64,000 nucleotides of DNA, from assembly GCF_047344985.1 (NCBI RefSeq), contig NZ_CP178861.1, positions 1,302,001 to 1,366,000 of the forward strand. Direction: 5' to 3'. This DNA is from Bdellovibrio sp047344985. Lineage in GTDB: Bacteria; Bdellovibrionota; Bdellovibrionia; Bdellovibrionales; Bdellovibrionaceae. Shown piece by piece: positions 40,647 through 49,962 of this stretch. How positions within the stretch are numbered: the first letter of the stretch is position 1; each line of letters begins with the position of its first letter. Under the pieces are notes generated by a model. That model ran no database searches. It had not been told where the DNA came from and saw nothing but the letters and a program-made list of their open reading frames with translations. A program made the translations under genes and the position numbers.

Positions 40647-41945
40647 TTAGTTGTTAAACAAAGGCTTCACCCACAAAGTCTGTTCGCGACCAGGGCCTAC
40701 AGAGATCACATCAATCGGTGTGCCCAACTGAGAACCCAAGTAATCAATGTAGTTCGTCGTCGGTCTTGGCAAATCAGAAAGAGTCTTAACCTTCGTCAAA
40801 TCTTCTTTCCAACCAGGAATCCATTCAATCACAGGTTCCACTTTTGAAAGTTCATAAGGAGACGTCGGAAGCTCTGTCACAATCTCGCCATTGATTTTGT
40901 AAGCGGTGCACACGCCAATGCGATCGTGGCCTGTGAGCACATCCAACTTCATCATCGCAAGATTCGTAATGCCATTCACACGAATCGCATATTTCAATGC
41001 AACAAGATCCAACCAACCGCAACGACGAGCGCGTCCCGTTGTAGAACCGAACTCGTGACCATCAGCTTGGATTTTTTGTCCCACTTCATCCGTCAACTCA
41101 GTCGGGAATGGGCCGCCACCCACGCGAGTCGCGTAAGCTTTGAAAACGCCAATGACTTTTTGAATGTTCATTGGACCGATACCCGCGCTTGCGCAGGCAT
41201 TCGCTGACAATGTCGAAGAACTTGTCACAAACGGATAAGTTCCGTGCATGATATCCAACATAGTTCCTTGAGCACCCTCAAAAAGAACTCTCTTACCGGA
41301 TTTCAAGTTTTTAGAAATAAACAACGACGCATCTTTCGTGCGGTATGGAGCCAATTCCTCCGCCACTTTTTCAAGATCCGCCATGATGTCTTCAAGCTTG
41401 AAACCTTTTGTTTTGTAGTAGTTCTCAAGCATGAAGTTTTTCTCGCGAAGGGCGAGTTCAATTTTGGCTTTTAAAGATTCGCGATCAAAGATGTCACCGA
41501 ACAAAACCGCTCTGCGAGAAGCGCGATCTTCGTAAGCAGGTCCGATACCTTTTCCTGTTGTTCCGATTTTGCTATCGTCCAGAGCTGCTTCACGAGCGGC
41601 ATCCAAAGCTTTGTGATAGGGAAGAATGATTGTCGCCGTATCGGCGATCATCAATTGTTTTGGATTTTGCAAAAGGCCTGAGTCTTTCAACTTTTTGATT
41701 TCATCGCGAATCGCGAAAAGATCAACCACAACTCCCGGAGCAATCACGCATGTTGTTTCAGGTCTCAAGATACCACTTGGAACTAAGTGAAGAATTGTTT
41801 TTTGACCGTTCACCACAAGAGTGTGGCCTGCGTTGGCGCCGCCTTGGTAGCGAACAACCATGTCTGCTTTTTCAGCGAAGACGTCAATGAGTTTACCTTT
41901 ACCTTCATCGCCCCATTGGGCTCCGACAACAACAATACCTGCCAT
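40647..41945 (-). CDS. purA: Adenylosuccinate synthase
   Basis: A 432-residue enzyme that joins IMP and aspartate with GTP to give adenylosuccinate in AMP synthesis. The P-loop-like GDEGKGKLID at 12-21, the IMP-binding GGANAGHT and TTGKGIGPAYEDR, and GTYPFVTSSS are all present. Length and motifs are complete. The ATG at 41943-41945 follows a GAGGGGAT ribosome site. Confidence 0.97.
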   Translation of the reverse strand: MAGIVVVGAQWGDEGKGKLIDVFAEKADMVVRYQGGANAGHTLVVNGQKTILHLVPSGILRPETTCVIAPGVVVDLFAIRDEIKKLKDSGLLQNPKQLMIADTATIILPYHKALDAAREAALDDSKIGTTGKGIGPAYEDRASRRAVLFGDIFDRESLKAKIELALREKNFMLENYYKTKGFKLEDIMADLEKVAEELAPYRTKDASLFISKNLKSGKRVLFEGAQGTMLDIMHGTYPFVTSSSTLSANACASAGIGPMNIQKVIGVFKAYATRVGGGPFPTELTDEVGQKIQADGHEFGSTTGRARRCGWLDLVALKYAIRVNGITNLAMMKLDVLTGHDRIGVCTAYKINGEIVTELPTSPYELSKVEPVIEWIPGWKEDLTKVKTLSDLPRPTTNYIDYLGSQLGTPIDVISVGPGREQTLWVKPLFNN

Positions 41946-42007
41946 GGAAAAATCCCCTCAAAAAAGACCCTAGAAAATGTCTCTTAAGAGAGGAGCCGAG
42001 GCAAGTT

Positions 42008-42994
42008 TTATTCGCCTTTAAATGGAGCCGCTCCATACCAAGGTGCTCTTGGGGGGAGGGTGTCAGAGGTCGAGCCATCCACAAAGAACGCCATAAGCTT
42101 ATTAGCTGCAACCTGGGACGCTTTAAAGAAGGCGTCTTCCGTATTTGCTCCAATATGGGGAGTCAAAACAACATTAGGATAAGTCAAAAGTTTGGAGTTT
42201 CTTTGCAGAGGTTCTTTTTCAAAGACGTCCAAGCCGACGGACCGCAGCCAGCCGTTTTCGATGGCCTCGCAGAGATCATTTTCATTAATCACTGAACCGC
42301 GCGACGTATTGATCAAAATAATACCACGGTGAATATATTCAAATTGGGAGCGATTGAGCATATGCTCTGTTTCCAAAGTCTTGGGAACGTGAAAGCTCAC
42401 GATGTCCGCCGTTTTCAAAACTTCCTCATAACTTAAACGAGGAATTTTCAGACGCTCAAATACAGAGTCTTCCTGGTAAGGATCATAAGCAACGATATTC
42501 ATACCGAAGGCTTGCGCGATCTCAGCAACACGAGTTCCGATACGACCTAATCCGATAATTCCGTAATTGCGACCGGCAAGTTCAATTCCCGTAATCAAAT
42601 CCCGTTTCCACTCACCAGCCTTCACCATTTTGTGAGCCTGTTGAATGTTGTTCACGCAATTTAAAACCAAGCCCCAAGTGAGCTGCGCCGCCGATTCAAT
42701 GTTCGCCGATGGCGTGTGCATAACAGTGACGCCCCATTTTTGAGTCGCGTGCAAATCAATATGATCAAAACCACTTGTGCACGTGATAATCAATTGCAAC
42801 TGGCGGGCTTTTTTTAAAAGCTCTTCGTCAATGCGCGTGCGACTGCGAATAATCAAAGCATTGGCGCTGACCAAATGTTCTAAAGGCAGATGGTGAGGAT
42901 GATCGGCACGCACGACTTCAAAATGACTGTGCTGTTGCAAATACAAGAAACTATCTTGCGCAAAACGATCCGTGATTAAGATTTTCTTTTTCAT
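42008..42994 (-). CDS. D-2-hydroxyacid (phosphoglycerate-type) dehydrogenase
   Basis: A 328-residue NAD-dependent dehydrogenase. The Rossmann motif GIIGLGRIGTRVAEIAQAFGM, and catalytic Arg (NTSRGSVI), Glu (GLDVFEKEP) and His (LTPHIGANT) are present. There is no C-terminal ACT domain, so it is a short SerA-like form. It is coupled by ATGA to a class V aminotransferase, consistent with the first two steps of serine synthesis; other hydroxyacids are possible. Confidence 0.87.
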   Translation of the reverse strand: MKKKILITDRFAQDSFLYLQQHSHFEVVRADHPHHLPLEHLVSANALIIRSRTRIDEELLKKARQLQLIITCTSGFDHIDLHATQKWGVTVMHTPSANIESAAQLTWGLVLNCVNNIQQAHKMVKAGEWKRDLITGIELAGRNYGIIGLGRIGTRVAEIAQAFGMNIVAYDPYQEDSVFERLKIPRLSYEEVLKTADIVSFHVPKTLETEHMLNRSQFEYIHRGIILINTSRGSVINENDLCEAIENGWLRSVGLDVFEKEPLQRNSKLLTYPNVVLTPHIGANTEDAFFKASQVAANKLMAFFVDGSTSDTLPPRAPWYGAAPFKGE

Positions 42995-44157
42995 GGATTT
43001 TGCTCCAAATAATTTTTCGCCTCTTGTGCGATATTGGAAACATGTTCCAGCGACATAAAGTCAGGATCAAAATGGCGCAGAGTATGACCCAGGCATTCAA
43101 TCAAGCGCACTTGTTCGTAATCACGAATGTAACCCATATGGCCGATGCGGATGATTTTTCCCTTCGCCTGATCTTGGCCGCCCATGATCGTGATGTTGTG
43201 AACTTGCTCCAAATGCAGACGAATTTTTTGCCCGTCCATTTGCGGAGGAACCACCAGAGCGGTCACCGAATCACTTGGAGATTTTGCGTAAAGAGTGAAT
43301 CCCAATTTCTGTCCGAACTGACGAGTAAATTCGGCACGGCGATGAATATCATGGAAAAGTTTATCCAAGCCTTGGGCGTTGATCAGATTTAAAACCACAT
43401 CCAAAGCGCGAATGATCGCGACGTTGGAAGAATAAAAAGTTTCTCCTGCGCCATTGGCTTTTTTCTCTTTACGAAGATCAAAATAAAATCTTGGACACTT
43501 CGCTTGATCGACAAACTTCCATGCTTTTTGCGAGTAGGCGACAAAGGCCATTCCTGTCGGAAGCATGAACGCTTTTTGCGAACCCGCGACAATCCCGTCA
43601 ATACCCCAAGCATCCATCGGGATTTCGTAAGCACCTAAAGCTGTGATGGCATCGACAAGGAATAAAGTCTCAGAGTAATTTTTAACAACAGCCGCAATAT
43701 CTTTAATTGGATGAGCAACAGCGGTGCTGGTTTCGCAAGCCTGGCAAAGAACGGCGCGAGTGTCGGGATTTTTCTTCAACAATTCTTCAACATCAGAAAC
43801 TTTGACGGTCTCACCCCAAGGAACATCGATCGTTAGAACATTGGCGCCAAAAGTTTTCGCCATCTCTGCCCAACGCTCACCGAATTTGCCTGAAACAATG
43901 GCAATGACTTTATCTCCTGGCGAAAGGATGTTCACCAGAAGTGCTTCCATTCCGCCAGAACCCGTTGCTGTCAAAAGATAGACTTCTTCGTTCGTTTGAA
44001 AAACGGTTTTAATTCCCGCCAAAACTCTTTTGAGAATTTTATCGAATTCCGGAGTCCGATGGTGAATCATAGGAAGTGCCAAAGCTTTGCGCACCTCAGG
44101 ATGGAGGTTCACGGGGCCCGGCGCCAATAAACTGTATTCGTCAGTGAGAGATGTCAT
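42991..44157 (-). CDS. Class V aminotransferase (alanine/serine-glyoxylate type)
   Basis: A 388-residue PLP enzyme: LLAPGPVNLHPEV at the start, TATGSGGMEALLVNIL for phosphate binding, and the PLP-Lys in VAGSQKAFMLPTG. It is closer to alanine-glyoxylate or serine-pyruvate aminotransferases than to classical SerC. The ATG at 44157 has AAGGAAG just upstream, favoured over a start at 44232. Its stop overlaps the dehydrogenase start, so it may act as the phosphoserine transaminase in this organism. Confidence 0.87.
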   Translation of the reverse strand: MTSLTDEYSLLAPGPVNLHPEVRKALALPMIHHRTPEFDKILKRVLAGIKTVFQTNEEVYLLTATGSGGMEALLVNILSPGDKVIAIVSGKFGERWAEMAKTFGANVLTIDVPWGETVKVSDVEELLKKNPDTRAVLCQACETSTAVAHPIKDIAAVVKNYSETLFLVDAITALGAYEIPMDAWGIDGIVAGSQKAFMLPTGMAFVAYSQKAWKFVDQAKCPRFYFDLRKEKKANGAGETFYSSNVAIIRALDVVLNLINAQGLDKLFHDIHRRAEFTRQFGQKLGFTLYAKSPSDSVTALVVPPQMDGQKIRLHLEQVHNITIMGGQDQAKGKIIRIGHMGYIRDYEQVRLIECLGHTLRHFDPDFMSLEHVSNIAQEAKNYLEQNP

Positions 44158-44222
44158 TTTTCTTCCTTGATAGTCGCCATTTTTGAGATGACTTCTCCCT
44201 AATTTTATACTCAACTGGGGTC

Positions 44223-44798
44223 GTGGACGCAATCTTTAAAGGTCTTCTCATTCTGGCTGTTTCTCTCTCTGGTTTGCTCACAGGTTGTGCATACCGTTTG
44301 GGGGCTGCGACTCGCAGCATTCCTGGTGGTTATCGCCAGATCTCTGTCCCGGTTTTTAAAAATAAAACTCAAGAGACAGGGATTGAAGTCGCTTTCACAA
44401 ATGCATTGATTCAAGAGTTCCAACGTTCGCGTATTGCCCGCGTTGTGGACAATTCTTTGTCTGAAGTGGCTGTGGTGGGACAAATCGATACGATTCAGTA
44501 CTTACCAAGTTCGCCACGAAAAGAAGGGGAGTTGTATCTTCCTAAAGGCACCGTCATCGCGTCAGAATATCGCATCCTTCTTACAGTGACTGTCAAAGTT
44601 GTAAGACAGGCGGACGGAACGGAACTTTGGAGTGGATCGTTCAGCGGAGAGCGTACTTATGTAGCACCTCAGGTGACGCTCGCGGGCGTGAACTCCGTAA
44701 ATCCTCTTTACAATCTTTCTGCGCGAAGGCAGAACATTGACGTCATGGCTAACGACATTATGACGGAAGCTCATGACCGTATTACTGAAAATTTCTAA
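44223..44798 (+). CDS. lptE: LptE-like LPS-assembly lipoprotein
   Basis: A 191-residue lipoprotein (LLTGC, Cys22) with the LptE pattern: CAYRLGAATRSIPGGYRQISVPVFKN, ETGIEVAFTNALIQEF and VVDNSLSEVAVVGQID. LptE plugs the LptD barrel during LPS insertion. The GTG start at 44223 gives the signal sequence. holA follows 17 bases later, the usual lptE-holA order, which supports the call. Confidence 0.88.
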   Translation: MDAIFKGLLILAVSLSGLLTGCAYRLGAATRSIPGGYRQISVPVFKNKTQETGIEVAFTNALIQEFQRSRIARVVDNSLSEVAVVGQIDTIQYLPSSPRKEGELYLPKGTVIASEYRILLTVTVKVVRQADGTELWSGSFSGERTYVAPQVTLAGVNSVNPLYNLSARRQNIDVMANDIMTEAHDRITENF

Positions 44799-44815
44799 TA
44801 GGGTTTAGCAACTAG

Positions 44816-45838
44816 ATGGCACTCATTGATGCGCAAAAATTTTATAAAGATCTTGAAAAAGGTCAGCTTGCGCCCTTGTACTTCCTTTTCGGGGAAGAGC
44901 CTTATCTCCTCAACCAATCCGTAGAACGTTTTAAATACGCCGTCCTCACTGAGGGCGCGGTGGATTTCAACTACAGCCTTTTCTATGCTAGCGACGCTGA
45001 CGTGAGTGTCGTACGCGATGCTGTTGAAACCCTGCCGATGATGGCCGCTCGTCGTTTGATTATCTTAAAAGAAGCGCAAGAACTCACAGACAAAGAATGG
45101 GCAGAGCTGGAAACATTGATTGAAAGCCCTGTCGACAGTTCTGTTTTTGTGATTCTTGCTTCGCGCGTGGATAAAAGAAAAAAACAAATTCGTTTGTTGC
45201 TTGATAAAGCCGACTGTGTCGAATTTAAAAAGCCTTACGAAAATCAGATTCCTTCTTGGATCAATTATATCGCGCAATCTTTGGGTCTTACGATCAGCAA
45301 TGATGCGATTCAATTGCTGCACAAACTTGTCGGTCATCATCTGACTGAAATCGAATCAGAGCTAAAAAAGCTCGGCGATTTTGTCGGTGGCAATCGTCGT
45401 ATTGAAATGGCTGACGTCGCGCAAGCGGTGTCTCGCTCTAAAGAAGAAAACGTTTTTGATTTTACAAAAGCTATCGGTGAAAACGATCGCGTGAAAGCTC
45501 TTGAGCACTTGGTTCATTTGCTTGATCAAGGACAGAACGAAATCGGTATTATCTCTTTGGTGGCCCGTCATGTGCGCATTCTTTTGACTCTAAAAAGAGG
45601 AGCCGAAGAAGGCCTTCATGGAGCAAAGCTGGCTCACTATGCGCAAGTGCCGCCGTACTTTTTAGAAAGCTACTTGGATCAGTCCCGACTTTGGACGATG
45701 AAGAAGCTAGAGCAAACCTTGGTGGTGCTCTCTGAGACGGATAAAGCTTTAAAGTCGTCTCCGCTTTCTAGTCACATTTGGCTTGAGAACATGGTTCTTA
45801 AGACGTGCAGCTCGAACTCTTCGTATTCGTTAAACTAA
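44816..45838 (+). CDS. holA: DNA polymerase III delta subunit
   Basis: A 340-residue HolA: PLYFLFGEEPYLLNQ (AAA-like fold without a complete Walker A), SRVDKRKKQIRLL, the collar domain with DFTKAIGENDRVKAL and GQNEIGIISLVARHVRILL. It opens the beta clamp as part of the loader complex. The order after lptE is standard. Confidence 0.94.
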   Translation: MALIDAQKFYKDLEKGQLAPLYFLFGEEPYLLNQSVERFKYAVLTEGAVDFNYSLFYASDADVSVVRDAVETLPMMAARRLIILKEAQELTDKEWAELETLIESPVDSSVFVILASRVDKRKKQIRLLLDKADCVEFKKPYENQIPSWINYIAQSLGLTISNDAIQLLHKLVGHHLTEIESELKKLGDFVGGNRRIEMADVAQAVSRSKEENVFDFTKAIGENDRVKALEHLVHLLDQGQNEIGIISLVARHVRILLTLKRGAEEGLHGAKLAHYAQVPPYFLESYLDQSRLWTMKKLEQTLVVLSETDKALKSSPLSSHIWLENMVLKTCSSNSSYSLN

Positions 45839-45895
45839 GGCTATAGTCCAGCCACGGCATCCTCCGCATCCGCGGGTCCGGCCGTCTTTCTGCAA

Positions 45896-45923
45896 TTTAG
45901 TTTTCCTTTCAAGATTCCGATAA
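45896..45923 (+). promoter_or_regulatory. Sigma-28-like promoter of the PilZ gene
   Basis: TTTAGTTT, 12 bases, then TCCGATAA. The -10 ends 8 bases before the ATG at 45932, again predicting a nearly leaderless transcript. Confidence 0.5.
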
Positions 45924-45931
45924 GAATCCTG

Positions 45932-46288
45932 ATGAACAAGCCATTTGAAGATAAAGGTTATTTCCGCCGTCAGTATCCACGTCGCGCGATGAAACGCAAA
46001 GTAGGAGTCCTTTGTGATGGATCTTATTTTGTGTGTGATTCCGGAGAAGTGGGCGAGGGTGGCATGTCGATCATTTCAGACTATGTCTTGAGTGAAGGCC
46101 ACGAGCTTGTTGTCAGCTTTCAAGTTCCCGGCGGGGATTTTGTCTTCTTACGCGGTGTCGTTCGATCCACGCAAAAAAAAGAGGGTGACCAAAGAGTCAC
46201 CCACGGCTTGAGCTTTAACGAGATCGAATTCGCTATCAAAAGACAAATCCGATCTTTCGTATCAGCAAGAGCAAACGCGATTACTTAG
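45932..46288 (+). CDS. Single-domain PilZ protein
   Basis: A 118-residue PilZ domain. The RxxxR part of the c-di-GMP site is present (RRQYPRR, 12-18). The second motif, normally D-x-S-x-x-G, is degenerate (SGEVGEGGMSI), so ligand binding is uncertain. No ribosome site is visible; a sigma-28-like element lies directly upstream. It overlaps the end of rpsT by 8 bases. Possible receptor for the c-di-GMP made by the GGDEF enzyme. Confidence 0.83.
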   Translation: MNKPFEDKGYFRRQYPRRAMKRKVGVLCDGSYFVCDSGEVGEGGMSIISDYVLSEGHELVVSFQVPGGDFVFLRGVVRSTQKKEGDQRVTHGLSFNEIEFAIKRQIRSFVSARANAIT

Positions 46289-46544
46289 TTGCAGAAACGC
46301 GAGTAGAAAGGCGGCTGATTTTACGAGAAGCCGTTTCTTTCTTAATAACGCCAGTTTTAGCAGCTTTCATTACTTGAGCAGTGAACTTCTTCAACAACTC
46401 AGGAAGAGCTTTAACATCTTTAGCTTGAATAGCTTTTACCAAGCTTTTTTCTACTGTTTTAACAGTGCTTTTGCGAGCGTTGTTAACAGCAGTTTTACGG
46501 ATAGACTGACGAGCTCTTTTTGCTGCAGACTTATGATTTGCCAA
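46281..46544 (-). CDS. rpsT: 30S ribosomal protein S20
   Basis: An 87-residue basic protein with the S20 signature MANHKSAAKRARQSIRKTAVN. The start is TTG at 46544 with GGAGG 7 bases upstream. E. coli rpsT also uses UUG, which underlies its autoregulation by S20, so this feature looks conserved. Confidence 0.96.
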   Translation of the reverse strand: MANHKSAAKRARQSIRKTAVNNARKSTVKTVEKSLVKAIQAKDVKALPELLKKFTAQVMKAAKTGVIKKETASRKISRLSTRVSATK

Positions 46545-46598
46545 GGGATAACCTCCACAGTAATCTTATTTAAACAGAAACAAAGGGATTAACATAGG

Positions 46599-48170
46599 GT
46601 GTCTCGGGAAGCAAGCGGATTAAAGGAAGATCGCAAAAAGGTCTTTAAAAGGGCTTTTTTGATGGCTTCAGGGACCTTAACTAGCCGCATCTTGGGCTTA
46701 TTAAGGGACGTGGCTTTGGGCGCCTTATTCGATCGCACGGTCACCGATGCGTGGACGGCGGCTTTCCGCATTCCCAATCTTTTCCGTCGACTTTTGGGCG
46801 AAGGCTCGCTTTCTGTGAGCTTTATTCCCGTTTTTATGGAAGCTCAAACCGAGGACCCGCATGGGATTCGCGCCAAAAACTTAGCTAACAGTCTTTATAC
46901 GCTTCTTTTAATTGTGTTGGGAGTTCTGACACTTTTGGGAGTGATCTTTACCGAAGACATCTTCCGTTTATTGCTTTCTGACTCTTACGGTTCTTTGGCT
47001 GAGAAATGGGACCTTACGGTGCGCATGGGCCGCATCATGTTTGGCTTTGTGTTCTTTGTCTGTTCCTACGCTTATTTTATGGGAATCTTAAATGCGCTGG
47101 GGAGCTTCGGTCTTCCTGCGGCGGCTCCGGCATTACTGAATATCTCAATGTTGGTGTTCACGTTTATGCCGTCTGAGTGGTTTCCCGTGAGGGGAGACGG
47201 GCTGGCATGGGGTGTGTTTGTCGGTGGATTCCTGCAGGCATTGCTTTTATGGGTTGCTCTTAAGAGTCGCGATTACCTACCACGCATTCAGTTTAAAATT
47301 TGGAACGATGACGTTAAACAAGTTCTGCGCAATATGCTTCCGGGACTTATCGGAATGGGACTTTTGCAATTTTCAACGCTGGTGAATTTGTATTTTGCGA
47401 GTTCTCTTCCCGAAGGTTCGATTTCGTATATTTATTGGGCCGATCGTTTGTTGGAACTTCCGCTGTCTTTGATTTCAGTGAGCATTGGTTCGGCCTTGTT
47501 ACCGACGTTAAGTGCTTTAGCTGCGGCAAAAGACCAAGAAAAATTTCGTGAGACTTCGCAGGAAAGTTTTCTGATGAATTTATTCTTGGCGTGGCCAGCT
47601 GCTTTGGGTTTGTTCTTTTTAGCAGAGCCTATCATTGAGGTTTTATTTTTGCGCGGAAGATTTACTTCTGCCGATGCCGTAGCGACCTCATCCGTATTAA
47701 AAGTCTATGCTGTGAGTTTGGTTTTAATTTCCTGCAGTCGCGTTTTAATGCCGCTTTATTATTCGATTAAGAACACATTGTTTCCTGCCGTGGTTTCTGT
47801 TGTGTGCCTGGTTGTGCACGTGACCTTAGCGCCGTATTTTATGCAATCTTATGGTTTGGTGGGGTTGATGTTCTCTGGACTTCTTTCTGCTTTTCTAAAT
47901 ACGGTCATTCTTCTTGCGGGACTTCGCTTCTGGAATTTATCTTTTGCGTGGAAAAGTCTTCTAAAGTCTTTAGGAAAGTTTGTTGTCGCAGGAGCTGGGT
48001 TGGCTCTGACTTTAAAAATTTACGATTTCATTTCATTAGAAATAGGAAGAGGGCTGCAAACGCTCGCCCTCTTCATCACCATTCTCGGTGCTGTGGTTGT
48101 CTATTTCGGTCTCGCAGCGTTGCTTCGCTGCGAGGAGTTTACTAAAATCCGTCCGTTGTTCCGACTTTAG
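46599..48170 (+). CDS. murJ: Lipid II flippase MurJ
   Basis: A 523-residue, 14-helix MOP-superfamily protein that flips lipid II across the inner membrane. Typical N-terminal motif ASGTLTSRILGLLRDVALGALF and AFRIPNLFRRLLGEGSLSVSFIPVF are present. It starts with GTG. Its last 29 bases overlap the convergent chemoreceptor gene. Confidence 0.95.
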   Translation: MSREASGLKEDRKKVFKRAFLMASGTLTSRILGLLRDVALGALFDRTVTDAWTAAFRIPNLFRRLLGEGSLSVSFIPVFMEAQTEDPHGIRAKNLANSLYTLLLIVLGVLTLLGVIFTEDIFRLLLSDSYGSLAEKWDLTVRMGRIMFGFVFFVCSYAYFMGILNALGSFGLPAAAPALLNISMLVFTFMPSEWFPVRGDGLAWGVFVGGFLQALLLWVALKSRDYLPRIQFKIWNDDVKQVLRNMLPGLIGMGLLQFSTLVNLYFASSLPEGSISYIYWADRLLELPLSLISVSIGSALLPTLSALAAAKDQEKFRETSQESFLMNLFLAWPAALGLFFLAEPIIEVLFLRGRFTSADAVATSSVLKVYAVSLVLISCSRVLMPLYYSIKNTLFPAVVSVVCLVVHVTLAPYFMQSYGLVGLMFSGLLSAFLNTVILLAGLRFWNLSFAWKSLLKSLGKFVVAGAGLALTLKIYDFISLEIGRGLQTLALFITILGAVVVYFGLAALLRCEEFTKIRPLFRL

Positions 48171-49788
48171 CGCGGCCGTCGTCATCGAAGGGGATCACTT
48201 CAGAGGCTTTGCTTGGTACGTGCGCCGGCGTTTTTGCTTTCGCCTGGAACTTCACGACGTTGGATTTTTTAGTCGGTGTCTTTTTAGATTCTGTCTTTTC
48301 TGAAACAGAAGGGGAGTGAGCTGTTTTATCCGTTCCCAAGATCACTGAGTTCAATTCCACTGTCAGATTTTGTGCAGTTACAGCCAAGTTGCTGATCTCA
48401 CCACTTGTCGCGGCGATTTCTTCTGCAGAAGCTGCGTTGGATTGAGAAGCTTGATCCAACTGATTCATAGCTTTACCGATTTGTTGGATACCCGTTGTTT
48501 GCTCTGCACTTGCGGCGGCTATTTCATTATTGAGGTCCGCAACTTTTTTGATGGAGGTTACGATGTTCGTAAGAACAGTACCGCTTTCGTCAGCAATTTT
48601 GCTTCCTTCTTCAATTTGCGACACCGATTCCTTAATAAGACTTGAAATGTCTTTCGCAGAAGAAGCACTTCTCTGTGCTAAGGCACGTACGGCTTCAGCG
48701 ACAACCGCAAAACCTTTCCCTTGTTCTCCGGCGCGAGCGGCTTCAACCGCGGCATTCAGAGCCAACAAGTTTGTTTGGAAAGCGATATCGTCAATCACGT
48801 GAATGATCTCTTCGATTTTTTTCGAAGATTGAGAGATCTCAGTCATCGACTTAATAAGGCTTTGAATTTCTTTTTCACCTTGTTCTGCCGAATCACGAGA
48901 CGATGATGACAAGGCGGCTGCTTGTTTCGCATTGTCCGAATTCATCTGAACCATCGAAGTCATTTCTTCAAGGGCCGCGACGGTTTCTTCAAGTGACGCT
49001 GCGGCTTCAGTGGAAGATTGAGAAAGGCTGTTACCAGCTTCATTTAACTGCTCAACAGATGTTGCTACTTGGCCACCCGCTGTTGTCAAACGATCTGCAA
49101 TAGAGCCGACGGAGCTAGAGATGCGAGCTGCAATCCAAAGAAGAACCCCGAAAATCGCGATACCACTGAATAGTGTGACCATGATCACCATATTCTTAAC
49201 AAATTTTTCTGTTTCTGCTGCTTGGACGACACCTTCCTTCGCCATTTGTGCATAAATATCTTTCACAGCGCCATTCCATTTGCGAATGCCGACAGCAAGT
49301 TCATTCATACGACCATTGAGAAGAGTTTTTGCTGTTTCAATTTTTGCGGGTTCTCCGGATTCAACCATTCGGAGAACTTGCTCCATCTCCGCATAGAACT
49401 CAGAGAAGGTTGGTTTCACTTCCTGATACACTTTGTCTTCTTCAGGCGTGCGTGGAACTGGATCATAAGTTTCTTGAGCTTTTTTAAACTCTTCAAAGCC
49501 TTCGCGAGCCGCTTTCACACGGGCTGCGAGCTCGGTTTTGTTGTCTGCATATTGCATGGCTGACCACACTTGATAGAGATATTTATTGCGTGCTTGGCGC
49601 ATCTCTCCAACCACATCGAAGGTCGGGATGACTTGCTCATTTGCGACACTTAAAAGGTTGAGGACTTTGCCAACGCCTGAATAGGCCACTGTTCCCAGAA
49701 CTGCAAAACCGATCATCGGTAAAAATGCAGCAAATAACAAACGTCCTTTGATTCCGCGAAACCAACTCGAAATTCCGTAATTTTCCAT
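48142..49788 (-). CDS. Methyl-accepting chemotaxis protein (copy 1)
   Basis: A 548-residue chemoreceptor. N-terminal ISSWFRGIKGRLLFAA leads into the first membrane helix, a periplasmic four-helix-bundle sensor (about 35-195), a second helix (MVTLFSGIAIFGVLLWIAA) and the signalling domain. The tip is the invariant IDDIAFQTNLLALNAAVEAA region. No standard HAMP motif is apparent. The C-terminus ends EVIPFDDDGRAKVGTTDGF, the same tail as copy 2. ATG 49788 has GGAG 6 bases upstream. Confidence 0.93.
   Translation of the reverse strand: MENYGISSWFRGIKGRLLFAAFLPMIGFAVLGTVAYSGVGKVLNLLSVANEQVIPTFDVVGEMRQARNKYLYQVWSAMQYADNKTELAARVKAAREGFEEFKKAQETYDPVPRTPEEDKVYQEVKPTFSEFYAEMEQVLRMVESGEPAKIETAKTLLNGRMNELAVGIRKWNGAVKDIYAQMAKEGVVQAAETEKFVKNMVIMVTLFSGIAIFGVLLWIAARISSSVGSIADRLTTAGGQVATSVEQLNEAGNSLSQSSTEAAASLEETVAALEEMTSMVQMNSDNAKQAAALSSSSRDSAEQGEKEIQSLIKSMTEISQSSKKIEEIIHVIDDIAFQTNLLALNAAVEAARAGEQGKGFAVVAEAVRALAQRSASSAKDISSLIKESVSQIEEGSKIADESGTVLTNIVTSIKKVADLNNEIAAASAEQTTGIQQIGKAMNQLDQASQSNAASAEEIAATSGEISNLAVTAQNLTVELNSVILGTDKTAHSPSVSEKTESKKTPTKKSNVVKFQAKAKTPAHVPSKASEVIPFDDDGRAKVGTTDGF
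48710..48795. repeat. Chemoreceptor tip tract, near-identical to 50537-50622
   Basis: An 86-base tract with only two mismatches to the matching tract in copy 2, although flanking parts of the two genes differ far more. Suggests gene conversion. Confidence 0.75.
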
Positions 49789-49851
49789 TTTCGACTCCAA
49801 TATTTTTTTGATGCTTTCTTAACATCTTTGACCGAATTTTATTCGGAATAC

Positions 49852-49878
49852 TAACCGGATAGGCGGAGTCTAGTTTTA
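49852..49878 (-). promoter_or_regulatory. Sigma-28-like promoter of chemoreceptor copy 1
   Basis: In the minus direction, TAAAACTA, 11 bases, then TCCGGTTA: a perfect TAAA and FliA spacing with a weaker -10. The adjacent AAAACTAGACT also occurs upstream of copy 2 (51685-51700). Confidence 0.4.
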
Positions 49879-49908
49879 TGAATGCGATTTTAGTATACGT
49901 TAAAACGA

Positions 49909-49937
49909 CAAAACCCCTCGAAGGTCGAGGGGTTTTG
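49909..49937 (-). terminator. Terminator after chemoreceptor copy 2
   Basis: A perfect 12-bp stem, CAAAACCCCTCG with CGAGGGGTTTTG, loop AAGGT, 26 bases past the stop of copy 2. Confidence 0.85.
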
Positions 49938-49962
49938 TAAATAAATTTTGATTGCTTTAGAT

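Noticed and set aside
45839..45895. GC-rich stretch after holA as a terminator
   Set aside because: No stable stem with a T-run could be drawn; only scattered CCG/CGG matches.
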